The notes beneath the pieces are model-generated. The model did not search any database and was not told where the DNA came from. It saw only the letters and a list, made by a program, of their open reading frames with translations. A program made the translations under genes and the position numbers. Below, one piece after another: positions 8,846 to 17,760 of a stretch of 37,523 bases of DNA. Source of the stretch: an uncultured Paracoccaceae bacterium (lineage in GTDB: Bacteria > Pseudomonadota > Alphaproteobacteria > Rhodobacterales > Rhodobacteraceae); NCBI GenBank assembly GCA_905181985.1, contig CAJIZW010000064.1, forward strand, positions 1 to 37,523, in the 5' to 3' direction. Position 1 is the first letter of the stretch; each line of letters starts with the position of its first letter.

Positions 8846-10144
8846 ATGGATTTATTAACGGTCAACGATAAAGTCGGCGAATATCCTAGTTCATACTACG
8901 CTTGGAACTCAATGCTTTTACCACCTTTTGAAACTGCAAAAGGTGAATTAAAGTTTGATGTTTGTATTGTGGGCGCAGGTTATACCGGACTATCAGCAGC
9001 AATACACTTAGCTGAAAAAGGTTATAAAGTAATTGTTTTAGAAGCACAGCGAGTGGGCTTTGGCGCATCTGGCCGGAATGGTGGTCAAGTTGGAACAGGG
9101 CAGCGCGTAAATCAAATGGATTTAGAGAGCTTGGTCGGAAATGATCACGCCCATAGGCTTTGGGATATTTCACTAGAAGCTGTTGAGTTAGTAAAAAGCT
9201 TATCCAATGACATGCCGAACTGCACTTTTCAAAATGGCATAGTTAACGCCTCTCATAAAAAAAGTATTGTCTCAGGTGAACACCATTACGTTGATCATCT
9301 AAAAAAATATTATAACTACAAGAAAATACAAAAACTTAACAAAGAAGAGCTACAGAATATTATTAATACAGAAACTTATTTCGGAGGTTACCTTGATAAA
9401 GGTAGTGGCCATATTGACCCTTTAAACTTTGTCGTAGGTCTTGCAAAGAAAGCCCATTTAGCGGGAGTTAAAATCTTTGAAAAAACACGGGCTTTAGAAA
9501 TATTACAAGGGTCATCAACCGTAATAAAAACTCCACAATCTAAAGTTACTGCTAATTACGTGATTTTTGCATGTAATGGCTATCAAGGAGCCATAAACAA
9601 AAAAAACTCTAACTGGGTAATGCCAATCAATAACTTTATAATAGCAACACGACAGATGTCAGAAATAGAGCAAGAACGCTTAATAAAAAACAACTATGCT
9701 GTCGCTGACACTAAATTTATTGTTAATTATTTTCGGTTTTCTAAGGATAGACGTTTGCTATTTGGTGGCTCAGAATCATACGGCTATAAGTTTCCTAAAA
9801 ATATTGAGGAAAAAGTTCGAAAACCCATGTTAAACATTTTTCCACAACTCAAAGATGTTAAAATTGATTTCTCTTGGGGTGGCACTTTAGGGATTACCAT
9901 GAACCGAATGCCTTATTTTTCAAAAGTAGATAAAAATATCATTTCTGCTAGTGGCTATTCCGGTCACGGGGTTGCGATGGCTACGATGGGTGGAAAACTA
10001 GCCGCCATGGCTATCTCTGGACAGGCCGAAAAATTTGATTTAATGGCAAAAGTGCCAACTCCAAAATTTCCAGGAGGAGGGTCTTTTCAAAAACCATTAC
10101 TAGTTTTAGCTATGTTATGGTTCTCATTAAGGGACAAGTTATAA
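8846..10144 (+). CDS. puuB: FAD-dependent oxidoreductase, PuuB-like (gamma-glutamylputrescine oxidase candidate)
   Basis: A D-amino-acid-oxidase-type flavoprotein of 432 residues. It shows the dinucleotide motif VGAGYTGLSAAIHLAEKG (residues 42-59), the GFGASGRNGGQVGTGQ segment that is characteristic of the PuuB/OrdL group, and the C-terminal GYSGHGVAMATMGG flavin-contact motif. Expected role: oxidise the free amine end of gamma-glutamylputrescine to the aldehyde, with hydrogen peroxide formed. It follows the second ligase gene by 16 bp. The next step, aldehyde oxidation by a PuuC-type dehydrogenase, has no gene in this window. A secreted or membrane location is not indicated. Confidence 0.85.
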   Translation: MDLLTVNDKVGEYPSSYYAWNSMLLPPFETAKGELKFDVCIVGAGYTGLSAAIHLAEKGYKVIVLEAQRVGFGASGRNGGQVGTGQRVNQMDLESLVGNDHAHRLWDISLEAVELVKSLSNDMPNCTFQNGIVNASHKKSIVSGEHHYVDHLKKYYNYKKIQKLNKEELQNIINTETYFGGYLDKGSGHIDPLNFVVGLAKKAHLAGVKIFEKTRALEILQGSSTVIKTPQSKVTANYVIFACNGYQGAINKKNSNWVMPINNFIIATRQMSEIEQERLIKNNYAVADTKFIVNYFRFSKDRRLLFGGSESYGYKFPKNIEEKVRKPMLNIFPQLKDVKIDFSWGGTLGITMNRMPYFSKVDKNIISASGYSGHGVAMATMGGKLAAMAISGQAEKFDLMAKVPTPKFPGGGSFQKPLLVLAMLWFSLRDKL

Positions 10145-10210
10145 AAGTGTTATAAACAGCACCATACAAGAAAATAAAACACACCTGAATATAATAAATA
10201 AGGCTCAATT

Positions 10211-11005
10211 ATGAATGAAATCAAATCAAATATTCCAGCGGGTGTCTATGCTGAAAAAGTTACATCAGTTACGCATTATACTAAAAGTTTGTTCAAATTT
10301 AGAATTACTCGACCCACAAGCTTTAGGTTTAGATCTGGTGAGTTTGTAATGATTGGTCTGCCAAACTCTGAAAAGCCTATTTTTAGAGCCTACTCTATCG
10401 CAAGCCCATCTTGGGATGAGGAGATTGAATTCTACTCAATTAAAGTTGAGGGAGGCCCACTTACCGAACATCTCCAAAAAATTTCAGTTGGAGATACTGT
10501 GCTGATGCGACAAAAGTCTACTGGTACACTTGTTAACGACGCACTGTTACCTGGTAAAAGGCTTTATTTGTTCTCAACGGGAACCGGTATAGCTCCATTT
10601 GCAAGCCTCATTCAAGACCCAGAAACTTATGAAAAGTTTAGTCAAATTATACTTTGCCATACGTGTAGAAAAGTTAATGAACTTAAGTATGGCTCTGAGT
10701 TAGTAGAAAAAGTAAAATCAGACCCTCTAGTGGGTGGTTTCGCTAAAAAAAATCTAATTCATTACCCGACGGTTACGCAAGAGAACTACATAAGAATGGG
10801 TAGAATCACTAGTTTGATTGAGTCACAAGAGATCTTTAAGAACCTTGGGCTTCCAATAATGAACTCTGAAACAGATCGTGGAATGATCTGTGGCTCTATG
10901 GGTATGCTAAACGATACTAAATCCTTACTGGAAGGCCTAGGTTTAGATGAGGGCTCTAATAGCCGTCCATCAACTTTTGTTGTTGAAAGGGCATTTGTTA
11001 GCTAG
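10211..11005 (+). CDS. fpr: Ferredoxin-NADP+ reductase
   Basis: A 264-residue FAD flavoprotein that exchanges electrons between ferredoxin or flavodoxin and NADP(H) in the cytoplasm. Visible motifs are the FAD-binding RAYSIASP (59-66), the GPLTEHLQ segment, KSTGTLV, the NADP-binding STGTGIAPFASL (122-133) and HTCRKVNELKYG, which match alphaproteobacterial bacterial-type Fpr proteins. The start ATG has AAGG 8 nt upstream. It is 66 bp downstream of the PuuB-like gene, so it may be read from the same transcript, but its function is general and the link to polyamine oxidation is weak. A 9-bp inverted repeat follows the stop codon. Confidence 0.92.
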   Translation: MNEIKSNIPAGVYAEKVTSVTHYTKSLFKFRITRPTSFRFRSGEFVMIGLPNSEKPIFRAYSIASPSWDEEIEFYSIKVEGGPLTEHLQKISVGDTVLMRQKSTGTLVNDALLPGKRLYLFSTGTGIAPFASLIQDPETYEKFSQIILCHTCRKVNELKYGSELVEKVKSDPLVGGFAKKNLIHYPTVTQENYIRMGRITSLIESQEIFKNLGLPIMNSETDRGMICGSMGMLNDTKSLLEGLGLDEGSNSRPSTFVVERAFVS

Positions 11006-11007
11006 TT

Positions 11008-11032
11008 TTCTATTTTGTAAAGTAAAATAGAA
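11008..11032. repeat. Inverted repeat just after fpr
   Basis: Perfect 9-bp arms TTCTATTTT and AAAATAGAA with a 7-base loop lie directly after the fpr stop codon, between convergent genes. It could form an AT-rich hairpin and slow transcription from the left, but there is no run of T after the stem, so I do not call it an intrinsic terminator. Confidence 0.4.
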
Positions 11033-11074
11033 CCTGCCATTCTTGGTACTTACACTTGAATAAGTAATTGAGCA

Positions 11075-11770
11075 CTAGTGCTGTTCTAAATCACTCTCAA
11101 CCAGCTCTGAAGCCCCTGTAAGCCTACCTAATTTAACTCCAGGGGGGCGTGTTTTCCTTCTTTCTTCAACGATTGACGCCCGTGTTAGGGCAATTTCTGT
11201 TACTATATCAGCCTCGTCAGGTGATAAGGAGTAGACCCCCTCAGAATCTGCCAAAATCGCATTACCAGGAAGTACTGGGACACCACCACAGCTAACCGGT
11301 ACATGAATTCTACCGGCTAGATTAAGTAATCTAGTAGTAACTGGTGCAGTACCTCTACACCAAACAGGAAACCCCATTTCAGCTAGTTCAATAGAATCTG
11401 TGCAAGGACCGTCAATAATAGCACCAATTATACCCGAAAGACTTGCTGCTTTCGCTACTCCATCACCCAAACACGCATATTTATCATCCCCAAGCCTATC
11501 TATTACTAAAATATCTCCAGGACTGGCTAACTCGATTGCATGGTGCAAAATAGTGGAGTCTGGGCCGGGACACTGAACAGTAAGGGCACGACCGACTGTT
11601 CGGGGAGAAAACCCTTTATTAGCTTGAATGCCTCGATCCATACACCCCCAGTAAAGTATATGACCAAGCATAGGAGTATCCAACCTGTTCATTTTATTAA
11701 TAAGGCCTGTAGGTAAAGAACTAGGTTTTTTACCAATTGTATATCTTTTTGGTCGCGGTAATGGGTTCAT
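11075..11770 (-). CDS. RraA-family protein (HMG/CHA aldolase-like), with an altered active-site motif
   Basis: A 231-residue member of the RraA / 4-hydroxy-4-methyl-2-oxoglutarate aldolase fold. Many members are metal-dependent class II pyruvate aldolases or oxaloacetate decarboxylases that finish aromatic meta-cleavage pathways. The core is recognisable: TVGRALTVQCPG, SPGDILVIDRLGD, ACLGDGVAKAA and GIIGAIIDGPCTDSIEL. In the last motif, family aldolases usually have Arg-Asp; here it is Thr124-Asp125, so the metal Asp is kept but the substrate-binding Arg is replaced. The frame is open to 11836, but that would overlap the permease; the ATG at 11770 has AAGGAA 9 nt upstream and is preferred. 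It is the last gene of the ABC importer operon, 13 bp after the permease stop. Confidence 0.8.
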   Translation of the reverse strand: MNPLPRPKRYTIGKKPSSLPTGLINKMNRLDTPMLGHILYWGCMDRGIQANKGFSPRTVGRALTVQCPGPDSTILHHAIELASPGDILVIDRLGDDKYACLGDGVAKAASLSGIIGAIIDGPCTDSIELAEMGFPVWCRGTAPVTTRLLNLAGRIHVPVSCGGVPVLPGNAILADSEGVYSLSPDEADIVTEIALTRASIVEERRKTRPPGVKLGRLTGASELVESDLEQH

Positions 11771-11783
11771 CACTTTAGTTTCC

Positions 11784-12644
11784 TTATTTTTCTGAACGAA
11801 GCGTTGGGTCCAGTCTATCACGAACCCAGTCTCCAATTATGCTAATTGATAAGGCTAAGAAAAAAATAATTAACCCTGGAAATAGTGTAAGCCACCACGC
11901 TGTAAGCAAACGATCGCGACCCTCACTCATTATTTGACCTAAGCTTGTTAAGGGCGGCTGAACACCAAGCCCTAAAAAGCTTAACGCCGTTTCTAGTAAA
12001 ACCGTTAACGGTAAGTTTATCGTAAATTGTACTAAAACTATATTTAAAACATTAGGAAAAATATGACGGAAGTATATTCTAAAGGAAGAGGCGCCCAACG
12101 CACGAATTGCCATTACATATCCATGCTCTTTTGCCGAGAGTACAGCACCACGCATCAGGCGCGCGTAAACCTCCCAACCATTTAGACCCACAAGTAAAAG
12201 AAACAATGTAAAGCTACTATTAAAAACTGCTAACACGAATAGCGCGACAACAATAATTGGCAGTGACGCCTGAACATCTACAGCACCAATAATAAAGGCC
12301 TCTATAGGTCCCCTTTTTGCAGCCGCGATAATACCCAGCAACGAACCCAAAACGGCCCCAACCAGGGTTCCAACAATTGCCACAATTAGTGTTATTTGTG
12401 CTCCGACAGCTAAACGGACTAATAAATCTCTTCCCCTGCCATCTGTACCTAGCGGGTAAGTCCATGTTCCACCAAACCCAATCGGGGGTTTTAAACGGTC
12501 AAACAACGAAGTTGCCCGAAACTCGTGTGGCGACAAAAGTTGTCCGAAAAGAGCAAATAAAACAAATACGATAACAAAGCCTAAAGCTAACTTTACTACT
12601 ATTGGAGTCGAAAAACTCTTAAAATTTTTATCACAATCACTCAC
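11784..12644 (-). CDS. Dipeptide-type ABC transporter permease, DppC-like
   Basis: The second inner-membrane permease of a peptide/nickel/opine-class importer, 286 residues. It has an N-terminal membrane segment (about residues 15-37), the FGTDGRGRDLL-like segment (LGTDGRGRDLLVRLAVG), and several further hydrophobic helices. The cytoplasmic EAA-type loop around RAVLSAKEHGYVMAIRALGAS contacts the ATPase. The start is a GTG that overlaps the preceding permease stop in GTGA (12641-12644), a translational-coupling arrangement. The ligand cannot be told from a permease; the neighbours suggest it feeds the aromatic catabolic genes. Confidence 0.9.
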   Translation of the reverse strand: MSDCDKNFKSFSTPIVVKLALGFVIVFVLFALFGQLLSPHEFRATSLFDRLKPPIGFGGTWTYPLGTDGRGRDLLVRLAVGAQITLIVAIVGTLVGAVLGSLLGIIAAAKRGPIEAFIIGAVDVQASLPIIVVALFVLAVFNSSFTLFLLLVGLNGWEVYARLMRGAVLSAKEHGYVMAIRALGASSFRIYFRHIFPNVLNIVLVQFTINLPLTVLLETALSFLGLGVQPPLTSLGQIMSEGRDRLLTAWWLTLFPGLIIFFLALSISIIGDWVRDRLDPTLRSEK

Positions 12645-13564
12645 TGTACTCTAATCCGCGGATCTATGATTAAGTATAAGAAATCTACCAATAAGTTCGC
12701 AACAACCATGGTTCCCGCTATAGCCAATACAATAAATTGAACAGTCGCTATATCCCTAGTGGCAACAGATCGAACTAAAAGTTGGCCGACACCTGGCCAA
12801 GCAAAAACCTGTTCAGTTACAACAGACCCTGCTATGAGACCTCCTAAGGATAATCCAATTAAAGTAACTAGTGGTATTGCAGCATTCGGCATTGCATGAA
12901 AAAATAACCTTCTTGTCCTAGGAATTCCCCGCGCTTCGGCCGCCAGTAAAAAAGGTTTGTTTATGGTTTCTAATAGCGAAGATCTACTAAAACGCGCATA
13001 ACTACCGGTTGACGCTAAACCTAAAGTTAAGGCGGGGGGCAATACACCAACCCAAGATATTGATGCACCCTGACCACCCAAATAGGTCTGAAAGCCTAAA
13101 GCGCCAATAAGGATTACTGCAAGCCCAAAAAGAAAATTTGGCATCGCAAAGGCAAAAACTGAAAAAGCCATAACGCCTCTATCTAAAAAATTACCTCGGT
13201 TTAATGCCGCCACCGTTCCTAAGGAAATTCCTACCGTTAAAGCGATTAGTAAAGAAAACCCACCTAAGTATAATGTCGCTGGAAGTCTGTCTAAAAATAA
13301 ACTTACGGAAGATCTGCCAGAATCGACGGAATACCCAAAATCTCCCTTAACAATTTGGGCAAGGTAACTAGTATACTGAACCCAAAGAGGTTTATCCAAA
13401 CCCAGTTTTTCTGCATAATAGTCAATAACTTCTTGTGGTGCATCAGGAGGTGCCATTGCAGCGGCAGGGTCACCAGAAAACCTTATAAAAATAAACACAA
13501 GGCTCACTGTTAATAACAAAGTGATAAAAGCTCTTAATAGCTTTGATAAGATAAACCCTGTCAT
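12641..13564 (-). CDS. Dipeptide-type ABC transporter permease, DppB-like
   Basis: The first inner-membrane permease of the importer, 307 residues. It begins with the typical N-terminal membrane helix (about residues 9-29), followed by FSGDPAAAMAPPDAPQE, the periplasmic region typical of DppB/OppB proteins. Further hydrophobic helices follow, with a cytoplasmic coupling loop including FLLAAEARGIPRTRRLFFHAMPNA. The C-terminal YLIIDPRIRVQ is a common ending for this family. It overlaps the ATPase gene upstream by ATGA (13561-13564) and the second permease downstream by GTGA, so the three are probably translationally coupled. Confidence 0.92.
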   Translation of the reverse strand: MTGFILSKLLRAFITLLLTVSLVFIFIRFSGDPAAAMAPPDAPQEVIDYYAEKLGLDKPLWVQYTSYLAQIVKGDFGYSVDSGRSSVSLFLDRLPATLYLGGFSLLIALTVGISLGTVAALNRGNFLDRGVMAFSVFAFAMPNFLFGLAVILIGALGFQTYLGGQGASISWVGVLPPALTLGLASTGSYARFSRSSLLETINKPFLLAAEARGIPRTRRLFFHAMPNAAIPLVTLIGLSLGGLIAGSVVTEQVFAWPGVGQLLVRSVATRDIATVQFIVLAIAGTMVVANLLVDFLYLIIDPRIRVQ

Positions 13565-15168
13565 AGTGCTTCTCCCCCCTGGTAACCAGGAGCTGAAGAA
13601 AGAAGCATTTTTGTGTATTTAGCTTGTGGGTTCTTAAAAACTGAAGAGGTTGGTCCACTTTCAACAACTTGGCCATCCTTCATAACAATCACACTGTCAG
13701 AAATCGCCGCAGCTACATGTAAGTCATGGGTAATAAACACCATCGCAAACCCTAGTCTTTTTTGTAAATCCTCAAACAAGTCTAATATTTTAACCTGTAT
13801 CGAAACATCTAGCGCCGAAACGGCTTCATCTGCTATTAAAACTTCAGGTCGCATAATTAATGCTCTAGCTATACAAATGCGTTGGCGCTGCCCTCCAGAA
13901 AATTCTTGAGGATACCTCTCGGCTGACTGTGGTGTAAGTCCAACTAAAGATAACATTTCTATGGCACGGGAATTAGCTTCATCCCAAGACGATCCGTGAA
14001 TAATCGGACCCTCTGCTATTGCATCTATAATTTTAAACCGAGGGTCTAACGCCCCAAAGGGATCTTGAAGAACAACCTGAACCTTGGAACGAAAGTTTCT
14101 CAAATGGGCGCCCTTAAGATCCGCAATATCTTTTCCACGATAATAAATTTTGCCTGCATTTGTGTTTTCAAGGCGTAGTAAACATTTTGCAAGTGACGAC
14201 TTTCCTGAACCGCTTTCTCCTACAACCGCTAACGTACTACCAGCTGTTAAACTTAACGAAACCTTCTGAACGGCCTTAAATTTTGTTTGGTTAAAAAAGA
14301 AACCTTTTTTATAGGTTAATGAAATATTATCTGCCTTAAGTATCTCTTCCGTCTCTTTAAGTTTTTTCTTCGATGTATCGAGATTGGCAGCCTTTAATAA
14401 CCTTTGAGTGTACTCGTTTTGTGGGTTTTTTAAAACATTTTTTACACTTCCTTGTTCTAAAATTTTTCCATCTTTCATAACAGCAATCTGATCTCCAATC
14501 TCAGAAACAACTCCAAAATCGTGAGTAATAAACAATACTGATGTGTTAAACTCTACCTTTAGTTTAGTAATAAGTTCTAAAATTTCAGCTTGTGTTGTGA
14601 CATCTAGAGCTGTCGTTGGTTCGTCTGCAACCAAAAGAGATGGGTTTAATAACAAAGCACCAGCAATTACTATGCGTTGCGCTTGACCACCTGACATCTC
14701 ATGTGGGTAAGACCGGTAGGCACTCTCAGGGTTCGGCAAGAGTACCGCGCTAAGCATTTTTAAAACACGCGGCTTACGCTCTTTACGAGAAATCCCATGG
14801 ACAAGTAATATCTCTTCTAATTGGTGTCCAACTTTTTTAATTGGGTTCAAGCTTGCTACTGCATCTTGAAACACCATTCCCATTTTTACACTTCGTAACA
14901 AATTGAAACTTGGTGACCTTTGTTTAGGGATACTTTTTCCTAGAAGCTTTATTGTTCCTTCTTTTAATGGGAGCGCTGCAGGTAAAATACCCATAATTGC
15001 TTGTGCAATTACTGACTTTCCTGAACCACTTTCCCCAACAAGACAAAGCGTTTGTTGGGGAAGTATAGTTAATGAAATATCTCTTACTGCCCATTGTCGA
15101 TCAGCTCCTAACGGAAGACCTATACCGACATTGCTTAACTCTAGTATAGCAGCATTAGTATTTTTCAT
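13561..15168 (-). CDS. Fused double ABC ATPase of the dipeptide-type importer (DppD-DppF fusion)
   Basis: A single 535-residue protein carries both nucleotide-binding domains that power the importer at the cytoplasmic face. Domain 1: Walker A GESGSGKS (45-52), signature MSGGQ (158-162), Walker B LLVADEP (178-184). Domain 2: Walker A GESGSGKSS (317-325), signature FSGGQRQR (423-430), Walker B VLIADEA (443-449). Both have H-loops (FITHD). A linker of about 20 charged residues near 265-285 joins them. Fused forms are common in alphaproteobacterial peptide-type importers. The gene begins 19 bp after the binding-protein stop and overlaps the DppB-like gene by 4 bp. Confidence 0.92.
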   Translation of the reverse strand: MKNTNAAILELSNVGIGLPLGADRQWAVRDISLTILPQQTLCLVGESGSGKSVIAQAIMGILPAALPLKEGTIKLLGKSIPKQRSPSFNLLRSVKMGMVFQDAVASLNPIKKVGHQLEEILLVHGISRKERKPRVLKMLSAVLLPNPESAYRSYPHEMSGGQAQRIVIAGALLLNPSLLVADEPTTALDVTTQAEILELITKLKVEFNTSVLFITHDFGVVSEIGDQIAVMKDGKILEQGSVKNVLKNPQNEYTQRLLKAANLDTSKKKLKETEEILKADNISLTYKKGFFFNQTKFKAVQKVSLSLTAGSTLAVVGESGSGKSSLAKCLLRLENTNAGKIYYRGKDIADLKGAHLRNFRSKVQVVLQDPFGALDPRFKIIDAIAEGPIIHGSSWDEANSRAIEMLSLVGLTPQSAERYPQEFSGGQRQRICIARALIMRPEVLIADEAVSALDVSIQVKILDLFEDLQKRLGFAMVFITHDLHVAAAISDSVIVMKDGQVVESGPTSSVFKNPQAKYTKMLLSSAPGYQGGEAL

Positions 15169-15187
15169 ATATGGCTCAGATCTCTTT

Positions 15188-16759
15188 TTATTTTAAGTAC
15201 ATACTATCAAAAATAGTTACCGCAGAGTTTCCTGGATCCCAGTTAAGGTCTTCCCGAACTCCATAACTAACCACATTTCTCCAAAGATACATACCAGGGG
15301 TTATATCTTCCCATTCTGCTACAAGGTCTAAATAAGCTGCATTTCTAGAAGAAAAGTCTTGGGCTGCTGCAAATCTTTCACCAATTTCTAAGAATTTATC
15401 AGACGGGATCCAAGTTTTATGCTTAGCTCGAGTTCTACTAGAGAATGGTCCCCAATCTAACCATAATGGTCGGTAAGGGTCACCCGAAAACTCACTAGAC
15501 ATTGACATGTTTAGCATGTGAAATGGGCGTTTATACGCAAGGCCAAAATTATCCACAATCATCATGCGGACGTTAATTCCTATTTCTCGCCATTGCTCTA
15601 CCATAAATTCGGCAGCTACTTCATAGTTAGGATAAAAGCCTCTGGTAATATGCCAAATAAGTTCTTCACCATCATAGTTAGTTTTTGATAAAAACTCAGC
15701 AGCTCTCTTTGGATCATACGTATATACCGCTTTACGGTTAGGGTCATAGTAGTCACCATATTCTGGAAAATTAAAAGGAGCTGGCACATAAGTTGCATCA
15801 CCCCATAGAGCTTTTACGATCCCATCCCTATCAATTGCTGTGACCATCGCCTTACGCAAGTTAACATCCTTCAGAGGGTTGTTAGGTGTCTCTTCTGTAT
15901 CAAGGGTGTTAAAAGCAAACATAGGGTAATTTTCTATAGATTTCTCCATCACCTTAATACCGGCTGTTCCACTTACAGAAGCTACTTGGTCAGCAGGAAT
16001 ACTCACAATTACATCAAACTCTCCAGCTGCTAGGCCAGCATAACGTGTAGAAAATTCTGGAACTATCCTATATGTTAAGCTTGCTGCTGGCGCAGGGCCC
16101 TTCCAATAATCATCAAAAGCTATAGCAACAAGCTCAGCGGCTGAATCAAATGAAACTATTTTGTAAGGACCGGTGCCAATTGGTTTTTGACCAAACGCAT
16201 CGGTACCTACCTCATTATAATAATGTTTTGGTAGAACAAAACCTAACGGTGTTACCAAACGATATGCAAAACTTGGGTCTGGTGTAGCCGTTTCAATTTC
16301 AACCGTCAGCGGACCAGTAGCCTCAGATCTAACAATACCTGCTGCATACCTTTTTCCTCTTGGGGCCATTGGTTTCTTTGCCCATAAGCGTTCCTCAGAA
16401 ATTGAAAAGGCAACATCCTCTGCGTCCATTACGTGTCCATCGTGAAACTTCACACCTTCTCTTAAATGAAAAGTCCAGATTGTTGGCGTTGTTCTTTCCC
16501 AGCTAGTGGCTAACCATGGTACTAATTTGTTTCCATCTGGGTCTTCCCACCTATTTCTCCTTATTAATGTATCAAACACATTAGAGTGAACACGTGCCCC
16601 AGTGGTTGATATACCAATAACAGGGTCCATTGTTTTCCAAAGGTTATCAACAGCTATAACTAAATCAGGTCGCTCCTTGGCTGACAAAGAGATTGGCGAC
16701 ATAAATATTGTCCCAAACGCCAGTACTGTTGCAAGGAGTATTCGAACATTCGATTTCAT
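15188..16759 (-). CDS. Periplasmic substrate-binding protein of the dipeptide-type ABC importer (SBP family 5)
   Basis: A 523-residue solute-binding protein of the peptide/nickel family. It begins with a clear Sec signal peptide: positively charged start, hydrophobic core through about residue 20, and a likely cleavage after SLSA near residue 27. The mature protein has the family signature region (WKTMDPVIGIST, VHSNVFDTLIRR) and the VKFHDGHVMDAEDVAFS motif. The start ATG has AAAGGAAA 7 nt upstream. It is 53 bp downstream of the nitrilase gene and first in the importer set. Family 5 proteins bind peptides, sugars, opines or other compounds, so the ligand is open. Confidence 0.9.
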   Translation of the reverse strand: MKSNVRILLATVLAFGTIFMSPISLSAKERPDLVIAVDNLWKTMDPVIGISTTGARVHSNVFDTLIRRNRWEDPDGNKLVPWLATSWERTTPTIWTFHLREGVKFHDGHVMDAEDVAFSISEERLWAKKPMAPRGKRYAAGIVRSEATGPLTVEIETATPDPSFAYRLVTPLGFVLPKHYYNEVGTDAFGQKPIGTGPYKIVSFDSAAELVAIAFDDYWKGPAPAASLTYRIVPEFSTRYAGLAAGEFDVIVSIPADQVASVSGTAGIKVMEKSIENYPMFAFNTLDTEETPNNPLKDVNLRKAMVTAIDRDGIVKALWGDATYVPAPFNFPEYGDYYDPNRKAVYTYDPKRAAEFLSKTNYDGEELIWHITRGFYPNYEVAAEFMVEQWREIGINVRMMIVDNFGLAYKRPFHMLNMSMSSEFSGDPYRPLWLDWGPFSSRTRAKHKTWIPSDKFLEIGERFAAAQDFSSRNAAYLDLVAEWEDITPGMYLWRNVVSYGVREDLNWDPGNSAVTIFDSMYLK

Positions 16760-16783
16760 AACATTTCCTTTCTATAGTTCTTT

Positions 16784-16807
16784 GTTTAGTTTTTAGTTTA
16801 GTTTTTA
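16784..16807. repeat. Short tandem repeat between the nitrilase and binding-protein genes
   Basis: Two perfect head-to-tail copies of the 12-base unit GTTTAGTTTTTA fill much of the 53-bp gap. They may reflect replication slippage or act as a spacer or enhancer for the binding-protein message, which usually needs high expression. No known motif is recognised. Confidence 0.5.
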
Positions 16808-16812
16808 TTAAT

Positions 16813-17652
16813 TTAGCTTTTTTCATAAGAGAGCTTGTAAGCTCTCTCATTTTTTAGTGATGGAATTTGACCACGCACTCCTTCAACTTGAGATAAATCT
16901 AGGTTAACAACTCCAAAACCCGGCTCGCTACCACTCATCTCAAGTAAAATCTTTCCCCAAGGGTCTATCACCATACTATGACCATACGTTTGTCGGCCAT
17001 CATCATGTTTGCCTGCCTGTGCCACAGCTATTACAAAAGCACCGTTCTCTATTGCTCTCGCTCTTAACAAAACTTCCCAATGCGCTTCCCCTGTGGGAAC
17101 AGTAAATGCCGAAGGGATAAACATAATCGTTGCGCCACTTTTTGCATAATCCCTGTAAAGATGAGGAAACCTTAGATCATAACAAACAGACAAACCCCAA
17201 GGACCCCAAGGAGTGTCAACAACTTTGGCTTCGGTCCCCGGGTTATACCTATTAGACTCTCCAGTAGCTGGTCGTCCTTCTAAAAAAACATCAAATAAAT
17301 GAATTTTATCATATGTTGTAACTGTTTCTCCACTCATATTAATCAAATTAGTGTGGTTAAGAAATCTCCCATCCCCACTTGAAATGGGTGTAGAACCGTT
17401 ATGTATCCAAATTCCAGAAAACTTTGCTAATTTTTTACAAGCCAATATATAAGGATCGTCTGACTCAGTAGTAATCTGTGTACGGGCATCATCTCGGTCT
17501 TTATTCATCATCCCTGCGGCCTCAGGCAAGGCTAAAAGCTGACAACCCTCGTTCACTGCATGACGCACTGCTTTTTCAAGAAATTCTATATTTCCAGCAT
17601 GACGGTTCGTGGATGTCATTTGAGCCACACAAACACGAAGCTTATTATCCAT
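16813..17652 (-). CDS. Carbon-nitrogen hydrolase of the nitrilase superfamily (Nit1/amidase-like)
   Basis: A 279-residue cytoplasmic amidase with the Glu-Lys-Cys catalytic triad: Glu44 in LPEAAG, Lys116 in YDKIHLFD and Cys157 in SVCYDLRFP. The sequence around the Cys and the PSAFTVPTGEAHWEVLLRAR segment resembles Nit1-type deaminated-glutathione amidases and omega-amidases, which act on alpha-keto amides. The open frame extends to 17688, but the ATG at 17652 has AGGGAA 8-9 nt upstream and starts at the conserved VCVAQM strand. It is first in the minus-strand operon leading into the ABC importer and diverges from the LysR gene. Context suggests it releases ammonia from the imported compound or an intermediate; housekeeping metabolite repair is the alternative. 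Confidence 0.85.
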   Translation of the reverse strand: MDNKLRVCVAQMTSTNRHAGNIEFLEKAVRHAVNEGCQLLALPEAAGMMNKDRDDARTQITTESDDPYILACKKLAKFSGIWIHNGSTPISSGDGRFLNHTNLINMSGETVTTYDKIHLFDVFLEGRPATGESNRYNPGTEAKVVDTPWGPWGLSVCYDLRFPHLYRDYAKSGATIMFIPSAFTVPTGEAHWEVLLRARAIENGAFVIAVAQAGKHDDGRQTYGHSMVIDPWGKILLEMSGSEPGFGVVNLDLSQVEGVRGQIPSLKNERAYKLSYEKS

Positions 17653-17760
17653 ACTATATTGTTCCCTGTCTTCAGTTTTCACAATCAAGTTAGAACATCA
17701 TTTAAACAAAAAAAAGCAAAAAGTACTTGGAAGTCGTCTAAAAAACTAACATAAGGACAT

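Noticed and set aside
11008-11032. Intrinsic terminator after fpr
   Set aside because: The dyad is perfect but AT-rich and not followed by a T-run.
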